Below are positions 1 through 9,027 of a stretch of DNA of 64,000 nucleotides, piece by piece. The DNA comes from Triangularia verruculosa. Taxonomy: Eukaryota > Ascomycota > Sordariomycetes > Sordariales > Podosporaceae. The stretch covers positions 1 through 64,000 of the forward strand of contig MU864025.1 of NCBI GenBank assembly GCA_033296885.1, in the 5' to 3' direction. The notes beneath the pieces are model-generated. The model ran no database searches. It was not told the origin of the DNA and saw only the letters and a program-made list of their open reading frames with translations. Position 1 is the first letter of the stretch. Each line of letters opens with the position of its first letter. Made by a program: the position numbers and the translations under genes.

Positions 1-400
1 TGGTGGTTGGAATTGGTGGTGATGTAGGTGGTGGTGGTGAAGCAGGGGTCGAAACCGGTTTTTGCAGTACCAATTTTTTTGTCCACCGCGTGGGGGGCTC
101 CAGCTGACATTCAATCAACCGCGCCCCTGTGAATTCGACACGAGCCGGGCCAACTCGAGACGAATTTCTTCCGACCACCACCGCTTTTCCAAAAATATCC
201 GACTGCTGCCGCTCCTTTCTGTCTTTCTCTCAATTCATTTCGCAACAGTCGTTTATTTCTTGTTGATTTGATTTTGTTGCGCTTGCGAAACACTTAGTCG
301 AAGGGCGGAAATGATATAACACCTCCCTCCACCTCTAACTTTCAACTCTCGAGACACCATCACAAGCCTTCCCCGAACGACCGAGAAGACAACCGTAGCC
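1..400. other. 5' flank of the MBOAT gene
   Basis: No gene is supported here. The last 60 bases before the ATG at 401 are C/A-rich, as in fungal 5' leaders. Positions 1-45 are GT-rich simple sequence. Short open frames on both strands lack splice support and coding character. Confidence 0.6.
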
Positions 401-2459
401 ATGGCGCCAAACGGCAGCCACCCCTCCCCCAGCGGAGAAGGAGGACCCCTCGCCCTCTTCCGCAACATCTACGACCTCGACACCCTCGACACCCGCTTCA
501 CCACCCCCTCGGGCGTCCCCTACCGCCCCCTCGAAGCCCGCAGCCTAGACAAGCGCCGCGACTCGGACGTCTCCAAACCCGCCAACGGCGCTGAGCCGCC
601 AAAATGGAAAACCCCCGAGTTCTTCCTGTACTACCTCGTCTTCCTCGTCGCAGTGCCGGCCATGTTCTGGGTCGCCTACGACGTCTCCCGCCCTACCGAC
701 CCCCGCTACCACAAGTTTGAGCGGTGGCTCTCCGAAGGCTGGATACCGGGGAGGAAATTTGACAATTCGGACGCGCAGTATAGGACGTTTAGGAGGAACT
801 TGCCTGCGATGGCGATGTTACTGCTTTTTCACCCTCTGCTGCGGAAGGTGTGGAATTTCGTGACGGGTAGCAAGAGTGTGAAGGAGAATAGTGCGGAGGG
901 GGTGGAGATGAGGTTTAGGCAGAGGACGGGGTTTGATTATGTGTTTGCGCTGGTTTTTTTGGTGATTTTGCATGGGTTTTCGGCTGTCAAGGTGCTCGTG
1001 ATATTGGGGTTGAATTATGGGGTTGGGAAGAGCATGCCGAGGAGGTATATACCTGCGGCGACGTGGGTGTTTAATATTTGCACCTTGTTTGCGAATGAGT
1101 TGTGTTCGGGGTATCGGTTTGGGTATATTGCTAGGTTGTTGACTGGGACTTTGGGGTTAGATGAGAAGAACTTGAGTGTGGATTTGCCGGCGTTAGTGAG
1201 GTTGGGGCAGTGGATGGATGGTTTTGGGGGGTTGATGGGGAGGTGGGAGATTTTGTTTAATATTACGGTGCTGAGGTTGGTGAGCTTCAATCTGGATTAT
1301 TATTGGAGTTTGGATCGGTCGGCTGCAGAGGCTGTTGAGGTATGTTTTTTTTGTTTCGACTGTGTAAAGGGGTACTAACACCCCTAAGAAGAAAAACCTC
1401 GACCCATCCTCCCTCTCGGAACGAGACCGCATCGCGCTTCCCGCCAACGCCTCCGATTACACCTTCAAGAACTACGTCGGGTACGCAGTTTACGCCCCGC
1501 TGTACCTGACCGGCCCGATTATCACGTTCAACGATTATATCTCCCAATCCCGGTACCGCTCCGCCACTATTTCCTCGCCTCGCACATGGAAGTACGCCAT
1601 CCGGTTCCTGTTGGTCCTCCTCTGCATGGAATTAGTCCTCCACTACGACTACGTCGGTGCGATCAGCAAATCGCGACCAGAATGGTCCTCCTACACCCCG
1701 GCCCAAATCTCGCTGTTATCGTACTTCAACTTGCACATCGTCTGGCTTAAACTCCTCCTCCCCTGGCGTTTCTTCCGGTTATGGTCCCTCGTCGACGGCA
1801 TCGACCCGCCGGAGAATATGCTACGATGCATGTCCAACAACTACTCGGCGCTTTCCTTCTGGCGGGGTTGGCACAGATCTTACTACCGCTGGCTGCTGAG
1901 ATACATTTACATCCCCCTAGGCGGATCATCGTTCCGCTCCTTGGCCCAAGGGATCAGGACTGTCGTTACATATCTCGTTGTCTTCACGTTCGTGGCGTTG
2001 TGGCACGATATTAAACTGCACCTTTTAATCTGGGGATGGTTAGTAGTGTTGTTTTTCATTCCGGAGATTGTAGCTGGATTGGTCTTTCCGAAGAGGAAGT
2101 TTGTCGGACGGGAAACGATGTATAGGTGGCTGTGTGGAGTGGGAGGGGTGGGGAATGTGTTGATGATGATTAGTGCGAATCTGGTTGGGTTTGCGGTTGG
2201 GCTGGATGGGCTCAAGGCGATAGTGGCGGGGATTTTTAGGGATTATTCTGGTATGTTTACATCATCCCTTTTTGCTTTTTTGTTGGAAAGGACAAGACAC
2301 CTCGGATGGTGAAAGTTAAGGGGATGGATGCTAATCTGATGATGATCAATAGGAATGGTGTTTCTGGTCATGGCGTGCACGGTGCTGTTTGTGGGGATAC
2401 AAGTCATGTTTGAGATTCGGCAGGGGGAGTTGAGGAGGGGGATTAATTTGAAATGCTGA
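401..2459 (+). CDS. GUP1: Glycerol uptake protein 1-like MBOAT O-acyltransferase
   Basis: The CDS is join(401..1339, 1389..2250, 2353..2459), 635 residues. Introns have gtatgt donors, and branch-like ggtactaac and gctaatc elements precede the acceptors. Exon phases close exactly. The protein has several hydrophobic segments and a typical Gup1 N-terminus (DLDTLDTRFTTPSG near residue 25). The MBOAT catalytic His lies in a VALWHD motif within a membrane segment, encoded around 1990-2010. Known for the family: an ER membrane acyltransferase that remodels GPI-anchor lipid and affects membrane and cell-wall organisation. The historical glycerol-transport role is disputed. The start at 401 has a good context (gccATGGcg). 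Codon use is sharply biphasic: C-ending up to about 720, G/T-ending to 1339, C-ending again after intron 1, then G-ending from about 2030. The symbol follows the yeast name and is inferred from family resemblance. Confidence 0.92.
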
Positions 2460-3317
2460 GGGAGAGGGGTTAAGAGAAGTGTTTATTGTTGGTTTAGAGC
2501 GTGTTGTGGTTTTTGGAGGGGGAGGTTTTTGGGGTGTATATAAGCTGGTCTTGAGGGGGTTGTAAGATATTGATATATTATTTGATATGGTCATGATGGT
2601 GATGGTGGAAGTCACGCGATATTCTTACTCAGATTACATGGCTGGCTTGAGAGGACTGGTGCTATGGGGTCTGGGGATGTCGAAATCTCGTTTTACTCCT
2701 TTCCGTTCGACCAGGTGTCAACCACTGGCCAGACTGCAATGCTTTCCTACAGGAAGGTGGATAGGATGACCTAGCATCAAAATACTACTTGTTACCCTTC
2801 CTCCCTCCACATTAGGCAGCATTGCAGGGTGGTGTGGCTTTTCAGAGGTAGGTCTCGGCGCAGGGTGATGAAGCGGCAGTCCTAGAATTGAGATTGAATG
2901 TTGTAAGTGCTTCACTCGATTGGGACTGTGGTTTCTGTTGACTATCATGAAATTTGAAGCAGTCTTGGTTTCTGCAACATGGGAACCGAACCGACGAATA
3001 AAAGGCGTCAAGGAATTTTAGTTTTGTCAGGCGATATGTAGTCGGGCAGATAGATGATTCACTAGATGCTGCCCAAATGGATACTATGACTTGATGAGAA
3101 CACCCTTGAAGCCCCTACTGTCTACACCCTACGCCCCTGAATGTGTTGATACGACAGACTCTTATAAGGGGATCTCCCAACCTGACCTGTAACGTCTTGA
3201 TGTCTTGTCCATCTTCCCAAGCACCCCCGAGTTCAGCTTGCCCCTTTTCCCATTACACCAAAATCCAAACTGCCCACACCACCACCCCAACAACAACAAC
3301 ACAATTCCCAAACCATC
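2460..3317. other. Intergenic between GUP1 and the BBE-like gene
   Basis: This holds the probable 3' UTR of GUP1 and the promoter and leader of the next gene. The last 100 bases are C/A-rich leader. No conserved frame, RNA gene or repeat was recognised. Confidence 0.55.
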
Positions 3318-5045
3318 ATGCCCGACTTCCCAACCCCCAACTTCAACACCCTCAACAACGACCTCCCTGATGGCGAAGTCTTCACCCCCGGCATGGCCGA
3401 GTACGAAGCCGCCGTCTCCATCGGCAACCTCCTCTACCGCATGATCACCCCCAAAGCCATCGTCCTCGCCCGGTCCATCCACGAAGTCCAGACAACCGTC
3501 CGCTTCGCCGCCCGCCACAGCCTCCACCTCACCGTCAAAAACGGAGGGCACTCCTACGCCGCCTACTGCCTCAACCAAGACGGCATCGTCCTCGACCTCA
3601 AGCACCTCCGCAAAGTCAAGGTCGACGTCGACGGCAACAAAGTCACCATCCAGGGCGGCGCCATCTGGAAGGACGTCTACTCCCGTCTCGCGGAATACAG
3701 CCCACGGAAACTCGTTGTTGGAGGGCAGTGCCCGACCGTGGGGGTGAGCGGGTTCACCCTCGGCGGCGGCCTCAGCCCGTTTTCGCGGAGCTATGGTTTG
3801 GGCGTGGACTCGCTTTTGGAGATGAAGATTGTCACTGCGGACGGCCGCTTGGTCACGGTTGGACCGGACGAGGACGACGATGAAAAGCGGGAGCTGTTCT
3901 GGGCTGTCCGTGGAGGCGGCGGCGGGAATTTTGGGGTTACGGTGGAGATTGTTTCGCGGCTTCATGAGTTGAGGGATGGGGCTGGGTTGGTTGTTTGCGG
4001 GAGCTTGAGCTGGAAGCTCTCGAGGCGGGAGGAGGAGTTTAGGGGGATGATGGAGGTCTTTAACGGGACGCGCTGGCCGCGGGAGCTGACTGTTGACGCG
4101 TTTTGGCATGCGGATAACGGGAGGGAGTTGATGGGGGATATGACTGTTGTCTACAACGGGTCGATGAAGGAGTGCATGGGGGTGATTGAGCCGTTGCTGA
4201 GGTTTGCTCCGGATATCAACCTCCGGGAGATGAACTGGATGGACTGGGTGAATCAAGAGATGCAGGGGGGGTTTGGTACCACGAGTAAGATCTACCACCA
4301 CCATGTCTCGTTCATCTTTGGGCAGGGGGCCATCACGCCCGAGTTTGTGGAGGATGTGTTGTGGTTGCTGAAGTGGGCGAAGGAGCTTCTGTCGAATAAG
4401 GAATTATTTCCTGTGTTGGCTGATCAGGACTGCGAGTCGGCTTCCGGTGTTCATTTCCTGTGGGATCATATCGGGGAGAAGACATCCGAAGTCGAGGCAG
4501 AAGATACGGCGTTTTACTGGAGGAAGGGGGAGTACGTCGCGAACATCAAGCTGTCGTGGAGTCACCCGTCTCAGAGCAGCCATATGCTTGACTTTGAGAA
4601 GTTGTGCAAAGCTGTGTTGCAGCGGTACACTCTGAACAAGGTGGCGTCGTATGTGAATTACATTGACGACACGGAGGAGCGCTGGCAGGACGCGTACTAT
4701 GGGGAGAATTACCCTCGGCTCCAGCGTGTCAAGAAGTGGTGGGACCCGGGCAATTTCTGGCGGTTTCCTCAGTCCATTGGGGAGGGTCTGCAACAGATTC
4801 CTGTTCTTCCTCCGAGCCCGCCTTTGAGTCCTCCTCTGAGTGACTCCCGGAGCGAACCTCAAAGTCCCTTTCCGAGTCCTGCTGCTCAGGATCTTCCTCG
4901 ACGCCTCCGCGAGCCGACGGGTCAGATTCACAAGCGATGGGAAGAATTCTCGGTTAAGAACCCGGCGACCATTCAGAGCGCTGGGCACGACGTTCAGCGT
5001 ACTCTTGCTGCGAACCAGGCAACCCGAGAGCACCATTGGCGCTGA
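3318..5045 (+). CDS. FAD-linked oxidoreductase, berberine-bridge-enzyme type
   Basis: Single exon, 575 residues. The N-terminal half is a PCMH-type FAD-binding domain. His78 in the GGHS motif and Cys138 in GGQCPTVG occupy the positions used for bicovalent FAD attachment in BBE and glucooligosaccharide oxidases (established for the family). The BBE C-terminal element YVNYIDDTEERWQDAYYG followed by a KKWWDPGNFWRF motif ends near residue 490. No signal peptide is visible, so the enzyme looks intracellular, unlike many secreted relatives. The substrate cannot be inferred. A tail of about 80 residues, rich in Pro/Ser at first and then charged, follows the normal family end. The gene stands alone, with no biosynthetic neighbours. 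The ATG at 3318 is preceded by a long C/A-rich leader (aaccatcATG). Confidence 0.9.
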   Translation: MPDFPTPNFNTLNNDLPDGEVFTPGMAEYEAAVSIGNLLYRMITPKAIVLARSIHEVQTTVRFAARHSLHLTVKNGGHSYAAYCLNQDGIVLDLKHLRKVKVDVDGNKVTIQGGAIWKDVYSRLAEYSPRKLVVGGQCPTVGVSGFTLGGGLSPFSRSYGLGVDSLLEMKIVTADGRLVTVGPDEDDDEKRELFWAVRGGGGGNFGVTVEIVSRLHELRDGAGLVVCGSLSWKLSRREEEFRGMMEVFNGTRWPRELTVDAFWHADNGRELMGDMTVVYNGSMKECMGVIEPLLRFAPDINLREMNWMDWVNQEMQGGFGTTSKIYHHHVSFIFGQGAITPEFVEDVLWLLKWAKELLSNKELFPVLADQDCESASGVHFLWDHIGEKTSEVEAEDTAFYWRKGEYVANIKLSWSHPSQSSHMLDFEKLCKAVLQRYTLNKVASYVNYIDDTEERWQDAYYGENYPRLQRVKKWWDPGNFWRFPQSIGEGLQQIPVLPPSPPLSPPLSDSRSEPQSPFPSPAAQDLPRRLREPTGQIHKRWEEFSVKNPATIQSAGHDVQRTLAANQATREHHWR

Positions 5046-5717
5046 GACGAGGATGGTATGTCAGAATAACCTTGAAAGCCCATTTTGTAATCCATACCTA
5101 CCTAGAAATGAATGAAATATACCTCCAGCTGTGCCGTATCCCAATAAATGCAAGTATGCTGCTGTCTGCAACTCACTCAGTCGACGTGGGGGTAGCACAG
5201 CTCTGTGTCGTGTATACAAAAACTGTTTGTCTACGTGATACTGGGGAAAACGGGTATGACTTGAGAGTTTTATATCCCGACTGACCACTGTTTGCCCGAG
5301 CCCTTGGAAAACCCTTGAACCACGTCATGCACCACGTTGAGAAAGGTTACACCGCAACGTTATTGGGAACCCTTCCGTCTTGCCATGGGGTGGCTTTCTG
5401 CCGTGCTTCCATGACCAGTATCACAAACAATGTACAAGTCTTGCAGTCCTCATTATATTCTGTCGTAATTACCACATTTAATATCCTAAAAATGCTTCCA
5501 TAAGCCACGAATAGCTCATATATATATGCAACACAAACAAAAACGAGGGTATCTCTTTTCACCACCATACCATTACAACCTGGTAACTTTAAAAACGCCT
5601 TCATGATGACCGTAACACCCATTCCTACCCTAACGAAGGAAGAGACATAACAGCAAGAAATGAAAAGTAGCTAGGAACTTTCCTAGCTGCACAGTAGAAT
5701 GAACATACTGTCAAACC
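5046..5717. other. Convergent intergenic region
   Basis: This holds the 3' ends of the BBE-like gene (+) and the FAR-17a gene (-). It is A/T-richer than the coding DNA. No supported gene or repeat was seen. Confidence 0.55.
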
Positions 5718-6694
5718 TTACCCCTGCAACGGGACAGCCTCCTTACCGCCAATCTCCCTGTCCATCATCGTCTTCTCCTTCACAGCCGCAAACTTTCCGC
5801 CCCTCCCGAGCTTTGTCTCGGTAACCCACTTCCTCAGCTTGATCAACCCCCACGCCACACCAAACAAGATCACACACCCAAGTGCAATTCCCACAATATA
5901 CACCGCCAGCCAGCCCTTCTGCTTCTCCGGATCAAGAAAGTCGTACGTGTAGAAACCCTTAGTCGCTTCCGTAACGTAAGCCAGCGCCAAATACAAGGCC
6001 AGCACAAAGATCAACCACAGGATGTGCAGAGGCGGAGGGGTGTCTGTCCTCGGGATGACAATCTCGAAAAAGGCAAACACGGAGTTGAGCGCGTGTTGGG
6101 AGATGTTGGACCAGCCTTCGTAGGTGATTTTGTACCAGTGGCCATCATACAGACGGGCCCAGTAGACAATGGTGACGACGAAAGGGTAGACGACAATGGT
6201 GGTGTAGAAACACGAGTGGAGAGCCTGGAGGAATCGCGGGAAGCGGTCGAGGAGGGGATGGCCGGTGCGGGCGTAGGTGATGGTGTGTATGGCGGCGAAG
6301 AGGAAGTAGAAGGCTATGCCCCAGTAGGTGAGGGTGGTGAAGTAGCTGAATTGGGCTTGGGAGGCGCCGCAGTGGTTAGGGGAGTTGATGCATTGGTAGG
6401 CCAGGACGAAGATGAGCGTGACAAAGGCGTAGAGGGACTGGAGATAGCATGCGAGTCAGTTATTTGTAAGCTTGAAGTGGGTGTTTCCCTGTGTGTGACA
6501 AAGATGCCAGGATGGAAGCTGTAGATGGATCTGGGGAAATCTGGGGATATCTGGGGAATGTGGAATGGAGGGATCCAACTTACAATGAGGGCGCGGCAGA
6601 AGAACAGCGCCCAGGGAGAGATGATCCAGGAGGTCTCGAACCGATGGGACGGATCCCAAAGATCGGTGCCGAGTTTGAAGGGATTGCGAACCAT
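5718..6694 (-). CDS. FAR-17a/AIG1-like multi-pass membrane protein
   Basis: The CDS is complement(join(5718..6437, 6584..6694)), 276 residues. The donor is GTAAGT at 6583, the acceptor CTCCAG, and the junction falls between codons. About six hydrophobic segments alternate with short loops, and the C-terminal tail is basic and cytosolic-looking. A block with SQHALNSVFAFFEIVIPRT carries a His (residue 152) that matches the conserved His of the AIG1/ADTRP family. Several Thr in the FTTLTYWG segment could supply the paired Thr. Human AIG1 and ADTRP are Thr/His membrane hydrolases of branched fatty-acid esters (established). The fungal substrate is not known, so hydrolase activity here is inference. 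The start at 6694 opens directly into the conserved NPFKLGTDLWDPSHRF segment. Confidence 0.85.
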
Positions 6695-9027
6695 GGTTTG
6701 TGTCTGTGCCTGCAGCTGCAGATCAGGTGCCGGACGGGAGATGCAGAAGATCAAAAGATCAAAACGCGACGAGAAGAAAAAGATCGTGGGATTCGCAGGG
6801 CTGACCGGCTGAGTGGTTCGTGGAAGACGCCGAGTCTTGGCACGTTAATGCGGACAAGTGAACTGGAAGGAGCAAACCACAACAGGTAGCATTGTCGGTC
6901 GCCAATGCCGATGACGTTTCTTTGTTCTCGGGCTGTGCAATGATGGAGTCGTTGCGGTCACCATAACGTCTGCTAGCGCTCCCGAGCTATCGACGAGCGA
7001 TGCGAGGCAGCAATTCTCTGTGTCCGGGGAATCATCTCGGATACCTCGTCAGCAGCTATTACTATCAAAGTACCACGTCGCAATGAAAAGGAAAGGTCGG
7101 CCGTAAGACAGGAAGCTGAGCAGCGCTGGATCTGTAAGCAAAGTCCGAGTCAGGAATTGACCTGTCGAATAAGACACTGGGAATGAGTGACATGGCACCA
7201 GACACAGCTGGCTTCGTGGGTGTGGTGGCTTGCTGAGCACCACCACCGGGAGAGAATTTAGAGTTTGAGAGATGATGCTGAGATGAAGTCCATCATGAGG
7301 TGAGAGCCGGGGAGTCTTTAGACATAGCCGAGCAGAAGTGATTTACGGCTAATCGAGAAACACGTGCTGGAAAGGGGCAGTGGAGGTCCGCGATATCACA
7401 TGTGACACGCAGCTGAGTAGACACCAAAAAGATATCGCCAGTTTCCTCCTGGTGTTTATATTGCCATGCCACGCTGCAATCGCCGAATGCCTCGTCAATT
7501 CATGCTCTCCTTTTATATGTGGCGCCGATGGAGAAAAACGTGGACAAGGGACGTTGCTGAGTGTGGGGTTTCCGTTCCGTCTTAGCGACTGCAGCGAGGA
7601 GCGGCTGCGTGCCAAGACCACTAGCAGACGCCGTGTCCCGCATCTGGATCTTTCTTCTGGACGCCAACCGCTGACTGCTTTTGTGCAGCCGAGGGTGATG
7701 AACCAAGCATTTTGACAAACGCACTCGTTACGATGAACCCCGTCTCTCCGTGGGCCCCTTGTAGCGAGCACATGGGCAAAGGCTAGGTTGGACCGGGTGT
7801 GGGCCAATAACGCTTCATTTCATTTTCCAGCAAACTCAGAAAACAATTTGCGGGACGACGGTACGGTGCGTAAACGAGCCAAATCCAGGTTTCCCCCTGC
7901 CACTTCTAAGAGAAGCCAAGTCTTGACCCTGATCGCCGCTCATCGGCATTGAAAGTCTAGAATGAATATTAGCAAAGAATGAAATGACTGATGGGCATGT
8001 ACGGAGAAATAGTCGATAACGGGGAAGATGAGATGGCATCGCAGGGGGCTCGATGGCGCTCGTGGGTAGCGTCGGGGGGGGGGACAGCGTGTGTGTGCCA
8101 CGCCGGTGCAGGGGACGCCTGTTTTCCCAGTCAGGAACCAGAAGCACTGAACAGATGCGCCGCCTGTCAATAGTGCGCGAGTGGAGCGGAACGCAACGCT
8201 GATTTTGCTGTTTATCCTCTCGAAAATCGCCCGGCCTGCTCTTCTCGTTTTCTGATTATCTCGCAGCTGTCCTTTACTCTCTCTCGAAAAGATTCAGGCG
8301 ATTCCATCCAAAGCCTCAAGTCCACGATATCGACGGCGGATTCTCTGTGCTCAGTACACAAGAAACATTGGGGTTTGTTTCAACCCCTGGGCCCCCACAC
8401 CCTCACCTCTTCGCCAGCTCCCCTTCAGCTATCGTGCGACACCCCTTCCCCGGACCAAGCCTGGTATCACGAGAAAGTTCTTTGCTGCTACCGCGAAGAC
8501 CACTGTTTGACAAGGAGACGGTCTGTCCGTGGCAGCTTAACGACGGAATTTGGAACATTCGGCACTCGCTTCCGTGTCCAGCTTGGTGAGAGTCACCGCC
8601 CGACGCCCTCTCACCGTCTCCCACCGCCGCCGCACTCTTGGGGTCCAGAACCATTATGTTTCATCTCGCGAGAGCTCCATGACAAGGAAGCGTCTAGCTA
8701 TCTGACCCGGCTGCTTTTTTCCATCTTTATCGATCACCATTTTCTGTTTGTTTCTCGCGTTCCCGTCTCGAACGACTCCTCTGGAAAGACAACCACGTGT
8801 GGGTGTTTCTTGTGCTGCCAAACGATCGTCGCACAAGCAGCCCGCCATCAAAACTGCGGGCTCCCGTGGAACATACGCATAATATCCGGCCCCACCCGCG
8901 ACGAACCGCCGTACCACGCCGTTCCTGCCGATCGCCGGGTTGATCGGCAGGCCAATGGTTGCCGAACCTTCGGGCCCGTCGAAGCCGTCAACATCTTGAA
9001 AAGCCGGCCGAGCTGGCCACCAAAGCC
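6695..9027. other. Long divergent intergenic region (2.3 kb)
   Basis: This separates the divergent FAR-17a gene (-) and the 967-residue gene (+). Positions 8200-9020 are pyrimidine-rich and look like a long 5' leader with several short upstream open frames. No frame shows convincing coding character and no RNA gene was recognised. Confidence 0.5.

Noticed and set aside
3162..4304. 380-codon minus-strand frame
   Set aside because: A shadow of the BBE-like gene. Its residues are Pro/His/Ala/Val/Asp patterns produced by the complementary codons.
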